DNA of 64,000 nt from Parvularcula mediterranea (GTDB lineage Bacteria; Pseudomonadota; Alphaproteobacteria; Caulobacterales; Parvularculaceae). The notes below the pieces were generated by a model. It was not told the origin of the DNA, did not search any database, and was given only the letters and a program-made list of their open reading frames with translations. Within the stretch, counting starts at the first letter, position 1; the number at the start of each line of letters is the position of its first letter. The position numbers and the translations under genes were made by a program. The DNA lies in assembly GCF_013085255.1 (NCBI RefSeq), contig NZ_JABFCX010000003.1:567288-631287 (forward strand). The letters run 5' to 3'. This document shows, piece after piece, positions 35,269-43,640 of the stretch.

Positions 35269-36537
35269 TCAGAGCGATCGGATTTGCGGGACGGCCTCGT
35301 GGCCAATCATCAGGTCCGTCAGTGCCCAGACGAGGGCGTCGAGGCGATCGGGGCTGCCAGAGCCCACGCCGGTGAAGCTCGTCATCTGGTCTTCGAGCTC
35401 GGGCAGCGGACAGGCGTGGTGGATGCGGTTCTGCTCATAAAGTGCGGCGATAGGCTCAGCCCGGACGATCTTGCCGCGGGTCGCCCTGACGGCCTTGACG
35501 GGGATGGATGGGCTCGCCGTGCCCAGGACATCGGTGACGAGGTCGCCGCCCTGGTTGACCTCCACGACGACGCGGTCGGCTTCGAAGCGGTGATAGGCCT
35601 CCGCAACACGCTCCGCCCACTGATGGGGCCGCAGGCCCTTCACCGTGAGGTCGGCGAGGACGAAGGCGCGCTTGTCCTCCGCATGGCAGAGGCCAGCAAC
35701 GACGATGCCGCAGGCGTCCGAGCCCTCATGGCTCGTCACGGGTGGGTCCACTGCGACAACGATCCGGCGGAAACTTTGGGGCGGCTCCGCCCGCGCAGCC
35801 TCGATCATGTCCCACGTCCAGAGCGCGCCTGCGAGGTCTTCGATCAGCTCACCGAGCAATTCCTGACGGCCAAGCGCGGTCCCTTCGTAGACGGCAGCGA
35901 TCTCGGAGAAGAAGCTGGCGGCGAGGTTCGTGCGGTTGGCGTAGCTGGAGGCGCGGGTCAGCTCGGTCGTCTCGCGAGCCATGATCTCCTTCAGGAGCGG
36001 CACGGTGCGGGGCGTCGTGGTGACGATCTGGCGCGGATCATCGCCAAGCCTGAGGCCCATCTGAAGGTTCGACCAGGTGTCTTCGCCAGACGGCCACTTG
36101 GCTAATTCGTCCGACCACGCCGTATCGAACTGATAGCCGCGCAAGCCTTCTGGGTCCTCGGCTGAGAAGATGTGCCCCTCGGCTCCCGACGGCCAGGAAA
36201 GCCGCCTGCGCGAGGGTTCGTAGCGCGGTCGTTCGCTGGGATAGCCGGTGTGGAGGAGACCTGAGGGGCCTTCCAGCATCACTTCGCGCCCGTCGCCATA
36301 GGTCTCGGCCACGAGGGCGATACGCTCCGCCCCCTGACGGACACGCTCATGGATCCATTCGGCGCCGGTGCGGGTCTTGCCTGCGCCACGGCCGCCAAGG
36401 ACGAGCCAAGTGCGCCAGTCACGCTCCGGTGCTTTCTGATCCGTCCGCGCCCAGAAGTCCCATCCCCAGTTTATCGGGATCAAGTCCTCGCGCTCGTATC
36501 CTTCGAGCGAGCTCTTCTTTCCCAAGAGCATCTGCAT
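35269..36537 (-). CDS. GTA g2: terminase large subunit
   Basis: About 423 residues. DNA-packaging ATPase: Walker A LGGRGAGKTRTGAEW, a Walker B/CIP region later (FDTAWSDELAKW), motif III (TTTPRT) and a nuclease part with VVAVDPPVTSHEGSDACGIV. In RcGTA it packages random genomic DNA. The start is uncertain: ATG at 36537 or 36531 fits homolog length but neither has an SD, and both lie inside the g1 frame, so translation may be coupled to g1. Ends 10 bases before the portal start. Confidence 0.93.
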   Translation of the reverse strand: MQMLLGKKSSLEGYEREDLIPINWGWDFWARTDQKAPERDWRTWLVLGGRGAGKTRTGAEWIHERVRQGAERIALVAETYGDGREVMLEGPSGLLHTGYPSERPRYEPSRRRLSWPSGAEGHIFSAEDPEGLRGYQFDTAWSDELAKWPSGEDTWSNLQMGLRLGDDPRQIVTTTPRTVPLLKEIMARETTELTRASSYANRTNLAASFFSEIAAVYEGTALGRQELLGELIEDLAGALWTWDMIEAARAEPPQSFRRIVVAVDPPVTSHEGSDACGIVVAGLCHAEDKRAFVLADLTVKGLRPHQWAERVAEAYHRFEADRVVVEVNQGGDLVTDVLGTASPSIPVKAVRATRGKIVRAEPIAALYEQNRIHHACPLPELEDQMTSFTGVGSGSPDRLDALVWALTDLMIGHEAVPQIRSL

Positions 36538-36811
36538 GGCGACGAAGTCGCAGTTCCAAGTCTCGTCTGAGGGCTTCGGTGTCGCCGTGGAAGGGGTCGT
36601 CGATGTCGCTGATCTGTCGCTTGTCATTCATTCCGAGTGTCTTCTCGACATTGCCTCTGTGGACCTGGATGATCCGTCCACGTTTCTCGGCGAGCGCGAC
36701 CTGCTCCCCATCGTGCCAGTCGATGCCGTTTAAGGCCTCCGCCTGGTCGATGAGGAGAAGCTCGAGACCTTTCAGGAGGTCGGAAGCGAGGGTGTCACTG
36801 CTCTGCCGCAT
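36419..36811 (-). CDS. GTA g1-position protein (possible small terminase)
   Basis: 130 residues, first gene of the GTA operon. No strong domain seen; a helical C-terminal half (EALRRDLELRLRRHADALGKEEL) and a terminal GADGSESTG tail. In RcGTA, g1 encodes the small terminase, so the position suggests this role. Its last 119 bases overlap the proposed terminase start in another frame. The ATG at 36811 has no good SD. The 80-base gap upstream probably holds the operon promoter, but I see no clear boxes. Confidence 0.55.
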   Translation of the reverse strand: MRQSSDTLASDLLKGLELLLIDQAEALNGIDWHDGEQVALAEKRGRIIQVHRGNVEKTLGMNDKRQISDIDDPFHGDTEALRRDLELRLRRHADALGKEELARRIRARGLDPDKLGMGLLGADGSESTGA

Positions 36812-36891
36812 GCTGAGAAGTTACGGCATGGGGAGGACGCGGGGATAAGTCTGCCCGCACCCTGAGCATTTCTGGAATGAGAGAGAAGCGC

Positions 36892-37344
36892 TTAGCGGCG
36901 TCGGCGTCCGTTCACGTAGCGCCAGTAGTCCTCTTCCTTCACCCCGCGCTCGTTCACGAGATCACGGGAGACGGCGATGCCGAACTCTTCGACCGTCTTC
37001 GCGCTGCCGCTGACCAGCGGATGCCAGTCGGCAAGGCCCTTGCCTTCGGAGAGGCGGCGGTAGGCGCAGGTCGGCGGCATGAAGGTGAGCGCGGCGATAT
37101 TGTCAGGCCGGAGCGGCACGCATTCGGGCACGATCTCGGAGCGGCGTTCGTAACAGGTACAGGCCCGCTTCTCGGGGTCAAACAGGCGGCAGTGCATGGA
37201 GGTCTCGTCCAAAACGTCCGGCTCGTCTTCGTCCTCGAGGGTGACGAGGCAGCAGCGGCCGCAGCCATCGCACAGGGACTCCCACTCCTCGCGGGTCATT
37301 TCCGCGAGGGCTTTCCTCTCCCAGAACGGACGTTCCGTGGACAT
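36892..37344 (-). CDS. UPF0260 / YcgN-type cysteine cluster protein
   Basis: 150 residues with the zinc/iron-cluster pattern of the UPF0260 family: WESLCDGCGRCC near the N-terminus, then CRLFDPEKRACTCYERRSEI and PECVPL, with a late PTCAYRRLSEGKGLADWHPL. Start ATG at 37344 gives a normal length; the longer frame to 37533 runs into the divergent esterase promoter. The protein is cytoplasmic and of unknown function. It lies just upstream of the GTA operon on the same strand, so low-level read-through into the GTA is possible. Confidence 0.9.
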   Translation of the reverse strand: MSTERPFWERKALAEMTREEWESLCDGCGRCCLVTLEDEDEPDVLDETSMHCRLFDPEKRACTCYERRSEIVPECVPLRPDNIAALTFMPPTCAYRRLSEGKGLADWHPLVSGSAKTVEEFGIAVSRDLVNERGVKEEDYWRYVNGRRRR

Positions 37345-37444
37345 TCGGCAAGATCCAAACAGCCTCAACAAGAGCTTAACGTCTGGCAGCGAGAAGGGAC
37401 GGAGGGAAGGCCCAGAAGGGCCCGCGAAGCCTTGAGGTTCGTCC

Positions 37445-39616
37445 ATGATCCGCCTGCTGGTCCTAGCCATTGCTGCCATCACCACCGCTGCGCATGCGCA
37501 GCCTTTGCCTGCCGAGATCATCGAGCGGGACAAGCCCTATGGCGGCCATCCGCGCCAGCTGATGGATGTCGCGGCGCGGCCGCTGGATCAGCTCAAGCCT
37601 GCGATCCTGATCGTTCATGGCGGCAGCTGGCAGTCCGGCGACAAGCGCACGGCGGTCTCCAAGACCAAATTCTTCCTGCAGGAAGGCTTCGCCGTCGCGG
37701 CGTTGAACTACCGCCTCCACCCCGAAGTGACCCCGCGAGAGCAGGCCGAAGACGTGGCAGGCGCAGCCGTCTGGCTGGCGAAGAACGCTGACCGCTACGG
37801 CATCGACCCGCGCCAGATCTATGTCGCTGGCCATGCTTCAGGCGCGCATATCGCGGCGCTGGTGGGCACCGACCCCTATTATCTCGCCAAGCACGGGGCG
37901 AAGCCTTCGGACCTTGGCGGCGTGATTGCCATCGACGCCGAGGCCTATGACATCCCTGCAGAGCTTGGCGCGACGACGCTCGAGACGTCAATTGGCAGGA
38001 CCCTGCGCAACGTCTTCACCGACAATGCCGCCTTCTGGCCTGTGGTCTCCCCCGCCTACCAGACCGCCAAGGCCGATGCCCTACCGCCCTTTTTCATCGT
38101 GCATTCAGCAGGCACCCAGAACGACTTCCGTCAGGCGAAGCCCTTCGCTGCGCAGCTGAGAAGGAACGGCGCGGTCGCCGTGGTCTATGAAGCGATCGGC
38201 CGGGACCGCGAGAGCGTCTACCGCTATTTCGGCTCGGAGGGCGACGCGATGACCGAGGCAGCGATCACCTTCATCCGCCGCGAAGCCAACATCATCATCT
38301 CCCAGGACGAGAAGAAGGCCGACATCCCGGATGTCCCATGGCTCTTCGCGTTCGAAGCGGGAGAGGAAGACCTCAACGGCCGCAACATGACGGGCACGGA
38401 GATCACCCGGATCGTCACCCATGAAGGCCGCCTCTTCGCAGGCAATGCCCATAAGAACGACACCGAGAACAGCCGCCGGGGCCAGGTCCTGCGCCTTGAT
38501 AGCCGCGAGGATCATTGGGAGCTCGACTACCAGATGCCCCGCGGCTTCTCTCGCGCGTCCTCTCTGGAGCCAGTGAGCTTCGAGACCGATTTCGAGGGGA
38601 TGCCTATTGAGCGGCTCGACTACCTCCTCGTCGGCGGTGCCTTCGACAAGAAGCGCGGTCAGGCTGCGCCTGCCGGGCTCTTCATCCGTACGCCGAGCGG
38701 CAACTGGACCAAGCAGGAGATCGGTAGCTCCGATGCGCAGGTCGAGATGGTCAGCGTGGACGCCATCCACGGTTGGCGCGATCCCAAGCTGAAGCGTGAC
38801 ACGGTGCTGATAGGCGCGGGTCCTGCGCCGCTGGGCATCACGCGCGGTCTTTATGATCCGGCAGCGATCGGCGGCATCCGCTTCGATCCGGTTCCGGAGT
38901 TCACGCCGCGAGGTCAGGAAAAGGTGCGCGGCTTCGCGGTCTGCAATGGCCGGATGTACGCAGCGACCGATCGCCAGATCCTGCAGCGTCAGGACGGGGC
39001 GCGCGCGACATGGGAAGTGCTTCTCGACCTCGAAGACCTTGTGGCCACCCGGCCCTATCTCGAGAACCTCGATATCTACTGGCAGAAGGCGTACCACATC
39101 TCGTCGTTCCGATGTGACCGGTCGCGGTCCAAGACGACGCTGGCCTTCACGTCTCTCAACCGGGCTTTCCGCTATTCTCCGGGTGATGAGCGTCCGATCC
39201 TCGAGCGGGACCTGGCCAATCTCCTCCGCACCGATCTTGGGCGCGAGCCGCATTACATTCAGGCGCACGAGGCGACGACCATCAAACGCCGGGGCCGCGA
39301 CCTCGAAGAGTGGATTGGCATCGAAGTCTATTACGACCCTGACTACCTGATCGCCCGGCCCACTTTCCCCTACTGGCGGACGGGGTTTGGCAAGGACGCT
39401 TGGTATCTCGTGAGGACCGTTGTCGGTGGGCAGACCTCCTACCGCCTCGAAGAGGTCTTCGTGCCGGGGAATGATCCGAACCAGCGCCCGCTGGCGAAGA
39501 TCGCCGATTTCGAGCGCTCCCCCTTCGAGAAGGACAACGCCATCTATGTCGGAGGGTTCTCCCCCTGGTTCGAGGAAGTCTCGGACACGGCGTGGATCGC
39601 GCGGGGCGAACTCTGA
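37445..39616 (+). CDS. Exported two-domain protein: degenerate alpha/beta-hydrolase plus unknown C-terminal domain
   Basis: 723 residues with a Sec signal peptide (AHA-QP). Residues about 45-280 are an esterase-type alpha/beta-hydrolase of the BD-FAE group: oxyanion motif VHGGSW (57-62), DVAGAAVWLAKNADRYGID and AFWPVVSPAYQ. The nucleophile elbow reads GHASGAH, with Ala131 where the family has Ser, and the catalytic His position reads GRDRES (Arg255), so the triad looks lost. Residues about 290-723 are a beta-rich domain not recognised. GAGG lies 7 bases before the ATG. The N-terminal domain may be a binding pseudo-enzyme. Function unknown. Confidence 0.82.
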   Translation: MIRLLVLAIAAITTAAHAQPLPAEIIERDKPYGGHPRQLMDVAARPLDQLKPAILIVHGGSWQSGDKRTAVSKTKFFLQEGFAVAALNYRLHPEVTPREQAEDVAGAAVWLAKNADRYGIDPRQIYVAGHASGAHIAALVGTDPYYLAKHGAKPSDLGGVIAIDAEAYDIPAELGATTLETSIGRTLRNVFTDNAAFWPVVSPAYQTAKADALPPFFIVHSAGTQNDFRQAKPFAAQLRRNGAVAVVYEAIGRDRESVYRYFGSEGDAMTEAAITFIRREANIIISQDEKKADIPDVPWLFAFEAGEEDLNGRNMTGTEITRIVTHEGRLFAGNAHKNDTENSRRGQVLRLDSREDHWELDYQMPRGFSRASSLEPVSFETDFEGMPIERLDYLLVGGAFDKKRGQAAPAGLFIRTPSGNWTKQEIGSSDAQVEMVSVDAIHGWRDPKLKRDTVLIGAGPAPLGITRGLYDPAAIGGIRFDPVPEFTPRGQEKVRGFAVCNGRMYAATDRQILQRQDGARATWEVLLDLEDLVATRPYLENLDIYWQKAYHISSFRCDRSRSKTTLAFTSLNRAFRYSPGDERPILERDLANLLRTDLGREPHYIQAHEATTIKRRGRDLEEWIGIEVYYDPDYLIARPTFPYWRTGFGKDAWYLVRTVVGGQTSYRLEEVFVPGNDPNQRPLAKIADFERSPFEKDNAIYVGGFSPWFEEVSDTAWIARGEL

Positions 39617-39780
39617 TCGCTCGCGGTGAACTCGCGGCAAGGAACCTGCTTTTTGCTGCGCTGCGAACTGATGCGGGACGATCGTTCCGCTAGACTGTTG
39701 GATGAGTCGCTGACCGGCGACGATGCGAGAAGAGGAACGGGGCGACGGCCAAGGTTTTCAAAGAGCTGACCACCGATTTC

Positions 39781-41922
39781 ATGGTGGGCACCAAGACCTT
39801 CCTGAAGGTTGTGGGACGCGGAGCCGTGTCGACGGCCAAAGCTCTCAGGCTTCGCCACCTCATCAGGCCCGCTCTCTTCGGCACCTCGACGGCGCTGACC
39901 CTCGCGATCCCCCTCCTTGCGGTGAATGCGCAGGTCGCGCGGACCTACTTCCCTACGGCTGACGTCGATCTCGATTCGGCGGGCCGGCAGCCCAACATCG
40001 TGGTGAGGGCCGCTGACGGCACCGAGCTCGGTACCCGGGGCAGCGACCTTGGCGAGCCCATCGATCTCAGAGAGCTGCCGCCCTACCTGATCGACAGCTT
40101 CCTCGCGACCGAGGACCGGAACTTCTTCCACCATCCCGGCTTCGACCCGACCGCGATGGTCCGTGCAGCCGTCAGGAACTACGAGGCTGGCGACGTGGTT
40201 CAGGGCGGCTCTACGATCACCCAGCAGCTGGTGAAGAACCTCTTCCTCTCCGGCGAACAGACCTTTTCCCGGAAGTTCGAGGAGCTGCACCTCGCTCTCT
40301 GGCTCGAAGCGCGGCTGACGAAGCAGGAGATCCTCGAGCTCTACCTGAACCGCATCTATCTCGGCGCAAACACCTACGGGATCGACGCAGCGGCGCAGGC
40401 CTATTTTTCGAAGGCTCCCGCGGATCTGACCCTGGCGGAGTCGGCCATCCTTGCTGGTCTACCCAAGGCACCATCGGCGCTGGCGCCCCATGCGAACTAT
40501 GACGGCGCGCTGGAGCGTAGCCATGAGGTCATCGGCAACCTCCTTGAAGCGAAGCGCATTGACGAGCTGACCGCCCGCATGGCGATGATGTTCCCGCCGG
40601 AGCTTCATCTGAAAGACCGCTCGGCGGGCGGCGGCTATTTCCTCGACCACGCAGCGGCGGAGCTGAAGCGGCTGCTGCCGGACGCGACGGAAGACCTGAT
40701 CGTCATCACAACGCTCGATGCCGGCGCGCAGAAGGCGGCCGAAGAAGCCGTGGCGGCGCAGCTCGATGATGTCGCACTCGCCAGAGGCGTCGAGCAGGCA
40801 GCCTTGATTGCGTACGACCGCGATGGCGGCATCGTCGCCATGATCGGCGGGAAGAACTACGCCGACAGCCAGTTCAACCGCGCGACCCAGGCGAAGCGCC
40901 AGCCAGGCAGCGCCTTCAAGCCTTTCATCTTCCTCGCAGCGCTCGAAGCCGGGTTCGACCAGGACTCGCTGTTCATCGACCGCGCCGTGCAAGTCGAAGG
41001 CTGGGAGCCTTCCAACTATAAAGAGCGCTATCTCGGCGCCGTCCGCCTCCGCGAAGCACTGGCACGCTCCTCCAACACAACGACCGTCCAGCTCACCGAA
41101 GCGGTTGGCCGGGAAACGGTGATCGAGACAGGGCGCAGGCTCGGCTTCGAAGGCGACATGGCCCCTCACCCCTCGATCGCGCTCGGCGTCTTCGAAACGC
41201 CCCTCGACGAGATGACGGCCGCCTACCTGCCATTTGCGAATGGCGGCATCGCGCTAGAGCCCTATGCCATCAAGGAAGTCAGGACCCGCCGCGGCGAGCT
41301 TCTCTATACCCGCAGCGCACCACCTGCGAACCGCGTGATGAGCCCTTCCTCGGCGGAGCGGATGACGGACCTCCTCCAGTCCGTGACGGTGACGGGCACC
41401 GGCAGCGCAGCGAGGGTCGAGGGTCATGCGGTGGCGGGCAAGACGGGCACGACCAATGGCTGGCGGGACGCATGGTTCGTTGGCTACTCCGCGCACCTGA
41501 CCGCAGGGGTCTGGGTCGGCAATGACGACAATCGTGAGATGAACGAGGTCTCCGGGGCCACCTACCCCGCCCGCATCTTCTCCGCCTTCATGACCGGTGC
41601 CCATTCCGCGATGGCGCTGGAGCCCCAGCCCCTCGATGACGACATCTATGCCCATGACCGGGATCTCGCTGAGCTCGCGACCAGCTATGCGGGCCTGCAG
41701 CTGGACCTGCAGGACAGGATCTACGGCTCCGGCGTCTATTCGGACCTCTATGGCGATGACCCGATCAGGGGCATCCTGGGACGCGAGGAGCGCCGCGAGC
41801 GCCTGACGGGCCGGGTGGCGGGGAACGACGAGTACGTCCCCTCTTCCTCCGTCCCCGGCGCCAAGATCTACACAGGGCCTCAGGTCACCGGAAAAGTCGC
41901 GGGCAGCCCCGACGAGGACTAG
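39781..41922 (+). CDS. Class A penicillin-binding protein (bifunctional PBP1)
   Basis: 713 residues with a TM anchor at about 31-50. Glycosyltransferase domain: ATEDRNFFHHPGFD (catalytic Glu) and QGGSTITQQLVKN. Transpeptidase domain: SxxK in QPGSAFKPF, SxN in RSSNTT, and KTGTT in VAGKTGTTNGWRDAW. It polymerises and cross-links peptidoglycan on the periplasmic face. Start ATG at 39781; no in-frame ATG/GTG/TTG lies upstream before a stop. The tail after the KTG box is long (about 150 residues) and disordered-looking. A PBP1A/1C-type designation is not attempted. Confidence 0.94.
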   Translation: MVGTKTFLKVVGRGAVSTAKALRLRHLIRPALFGTSTALTLAIPLLAVNAQVARTYFPTADVDLDSAGRQPNIVVRAADGTELGTRGSDLGEPIDLRELPPYLIDSFLATEDRNFFHHPGFDPTAMVRAAVRNYEAGDVVQGGSTITQQLVKNLFLSGEQTFSRKFEELHLALWLEARLTKQEILELYLNRIYLGANTYGIDAAAQAYFSKAPADLTLAESAILAGLPKAPSALAPHANYDGALERSHEVIGNLLEAKRIDELTARMAMMFPPELHLKDRSAGGGYFLDHAAAELKRLLPDATEDLIVITTLDAGAQKAAEEAVAAQLDDVALARGVEQAALIAYDRDGGIVAMIGGKNYADSQFNRATQAKRQPGSAFKPFIFLAALEAGFDQDSLFIDRAVQVEGWEPSNYKERYLGAVRLREALARSSNTTTVQLTEAVGRETVIETGRRLGFEGDMAPHPSIALGVFETPLDEMTAAYLPFANGGIALEPYAIKEVRTRRGELLYTRSAPPANRVMSPSSAERMTDLLQSVTVTGTGSAARVEGHAVAGKTGTTNGWRDAWFVGYSAHLTAGVWVGNDDNREMNEVSGATYPARIFSAFMTGAHSAMALEPQPLDDDIYAHDRDLAELATSYAGLQLDLQDRIYGSGVYSDLYGDDPIRGILGREERRERLTGRVAGNDEYVPSSSVPGAKIYTGPQVTGKVAGSPDED

Positions 41923-42248
41923 CCGATAGGCGTCAGCAGCCGCGCGATCCGTGAGAAGCTGCCCATCACTTCGATCACCCACAGATCAGGGTCGAAGCTC
42001 TCTTCGCTCCTGATCATCTCGTTCGCTTCGAACTCGGGGACAGGCTCCTCGCCTCGGGCAATCCAGCCGCGATCGTCACCGACAGCGCCTTCCGCAAAGA
42101 GGCGTGCTTCGCGGCCTTCCACCCATTTGAGGAGGATCATCCCCCCCTCTTCATGGCCCTTCTTGAGCACCGTGAAGATCAGCCCTTCGCCTTCCGCCGT
42201 CCGTTGAAGGGCGGAGACCTGAAGGTCGCTGCGCAGCCTTGCGGCCAT
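41919..42248 (-). CDS. DUF1491 family protein
   Basis: 109 residues, matching the small alphaproteobacterial DUF1491: LRSDLQVSALQR at the start, LKKGHEEGGMILLKW, and the ending RSEESFDPDLWVIEV. Cytoplasmic, unknown function. It follows the soluble kinase by 6 bases on the same strand and overlaps the PBP stop convergently by a few bases. Confidence 0.85.
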   Translation of the reverse strand: MAARLRSDLQVSALQRTAEGEGLIFTVLKKGHEEGGMILLKWVEGREARLFAEGAVGDDRGWIARGEEPVPEFEANEMIRSEESFDPDLWVIEVMGSFSRIARLLTPIG

Positions 42249-42254
42249 GATCTG

Positions 42255-43433
42255 TCAGGAAACCCGCTGGCGGGCCGAGCGGTAGAGAGAGACGATCTCC
42301 GCGCCGACATTGTTCTCAAGCGGACGGTAGCGCTTGGGCTGGGCCTGCTTGATCGGGAGCGAGAGGGTCGCGACCGTGCCGCGGCCTTCTTCGGAGGTCA
42401 GGTCGAGGCGGCCGCCATGGGCCTTCGCGAGCGCAGCCGAAAGGGAGAGGCCGAGGCCTGAGCCCTTGCCGCCGCGAACACCTTCGGACCGGGCCTGATA
42501 GAACCGCTCGCCAATGCGGCCGAGGTCAGCGCGGCTCATGCCGACGCCTGTGTCTTCCACGGCGAAGACAAGCTGGTCGCCCAAGACCTTGGTCCTAAGC
42601 GTGATCGAACCCGACTGGGTGAATTTGAGGGCATTGCCGAGGAGGTTGAGGAGCACCTGGCGCACGACCTTCTTATCGATCGTGTGGATGCCGACGGCTT
42701 TCGCGGTCTGGCAGGTCAGCTCGAGCCCTGCCCGCTCGGCCTCAAGGCCGAAGGTTTGGGCGACGCTGATCACGAAGGCGCGGACGTCGACGGGCTCGAG
42801 ATGCAGCTCGAGCTTCTCCGCTTCGACCTTGGAGAGGTCGAGAAGGTCGTTGATGAGGCTGAGGACGTGCTGGCCGCTCTCCTGAATAAGGCGGGCATAG
42901 TCCCGGTAGCGCCGATCACCCAGAGGGCCGAAGCTCTCTTGGCGCAGGGCGTCAGCGAAGCCGATCACCGCGTTGAGCGGTGTCCTGATCTCGTGGCTGA
43001 CATCGGCCAGCTTTTCCGAGGGGAGCTTCGAGAGCCCGCGAGGCTGTTGCTTGGGAGCAGCCGACGCGATCTTCGGACGGATGCGTGTGATGAAGCCGCC
43101 CGCCGGGATCGACTGGATCTCAAGGATGGCCGACGCCACCCGCGCGCCCTCGCGCAGGTCGACGGCGAGTTCAGACTTACCGGCCGCCAGCGCTTCGTTC
43201 ATCGCAGAGAGAAGTGCCGGGTGCTGCCGGGCGCGAACAAGGTCCGTCAGGCGCAGGCCGCGGATCGGCTCTCCACGCACGCCAAAAAGTGTCACCGCAG
43301 TTTCACTGGCGCCAACAATCGTGCCCTGCTCATCTTGGCGGAGAATCATTGCGGGGCTCCCTCCGAGGGAAGGTGCCCGCAGGCTCTCAGTTTCCGGGAT
43401 GATGCCAGCATTTTGGCCGTGAATCGCATGCAT
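42255..43433 (-). CDS. Soluble PleC/DivJ-type histidine kinase
   Basis: 392 residues, no transmembrane segment. An N-terminal PAS-like domain (about 30-115) is followed by HisKA with the phospho-His in DVSHEIRTPLNAVIGF and a HATPase domain (LLNLLGNALKF, VEDTGVGM, GKGSGLGLSLSAAL). The ESFGPLG-x-RYRDYA-x-LIQESG-x-H stretch is shared with the kinase at 17.4 kb and marks the PleC/DivJ family. Two start codons are possible (43433 and 43429 are out of frame with each other; 43433 is in frame). No partner regulator is adjacent. Confidence 0.88.
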   Translation of the reverse strand: MHAIHGQNAGIIPETESLRAPSLGGSPAMILRQDEQGTIVGASETAVTLFGVRGEPIRGLRLTDLVRARQHPALLSAMNEALAAGKSELAVDLREGARVASAILEIQSIPAGGFITRIRPKIASAAPKQQPRGLSKLPSEKLADVSHEIRTPLNAVIGFADALRQESFGPLGDRRYRDYARLIQESGQHVLSLINDLLDLSKVEAEKLELHLEPVDVRAFVISVAQTFGLEAERAGLELTCQTAKAVGIHTIDKKVVRQVLLNLLGNALKFTQSGSITLRTKVLGDQLVFAVEDTGVGMSRADLGRIGERFYQARSEGVRGGKGSGLGLSLSAALAKAHGGRLDLTSEEGRGTVATLSLPIKQAQPKRYRPLENNVGAEIVSLYRSARQRVS

Positions 43434-43640
43434 GTGTTAACGCTAGGCCCTTGGCTCTTAAATGTTCCTGAACGCGGAACACCCATCCTCTCCCACGGTG
43501 CAAAGGGTCACTATGGTGGGAGCATTAAGATGGTTCGGAACATCGTCAACGCATTCAGAATTCGTAAACCAAGCTTGCTGGAAGGTGCAGACTGCGGTCA
43601 AACGGCATCAGCCAGCCGCTTCGAAATTGGGGAGAACGGT
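43434..43640 (+). promoter_or_regulatory. Upstream region of the four-cysteine secreted protein
   Basis: 207 bases between divergent genes, the longest non-coding stretch in the window. AT-richer than average. GGAAC occurs twice (43476-43480 and 43537-43541) but without GTT at EcfG spacing. No TTAA-N7-TTAA CtrA site was seen. Promoters for both flanking genes should be here, but I cannot place them. Confidence 0.3.

Larger units (their letters stand above)
24562..36811 (-). mobile_element. RcGTA-type gene transfer agent head-tail cluster (reduced)
   Basis: A 12.2-kb minus-strand operon in the gene order of the R. capsulatus GTA: g1-like, terminase large subunit, portal, g3.5-like, prohead protease, capsid, g6, g7, g8, major tail, tape measure, g12 (DUF2460), g13 (DUF2163), g14 (NlpC/P60), g15 (GTA TIM barrel). 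Successive genes overlap as ATGA at many junctions. There is no integrase, repressor, replication gene or attachment site, as expected of a domesticated GTA rather than a prophage. Codon use looks like the neighbouring host genes. Two tail-chaperone genes usually found between the tail protein and the tape measure (g10, g10.1) are absent, and the tape measure is very short. Confidence 0.92.

Noticed and set aside
24562-36811. An active prophage
   Set aside because: No integrase, repressor, replication, lysis or attachment sites, and the gene order is that of a GTA.
38105-39640. 511-residue open frame antisense to the pseudo-esterase
   Set aside because: A shadow frame typical of high-GC DNA; it mirrors the real gene and shows no domain or SD.
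39734-39756. GGAAC followed by GTT just before the penicillin-binding protein
   Set aside because: Spacer of 15 bases is too short for EcfG.
42684-43640. Long open frame running into the four-cysteine secreted protein
   Set aside because: It is antisense to the soluble kinase; the clean signal peptide and SD at 43641 give the real start.
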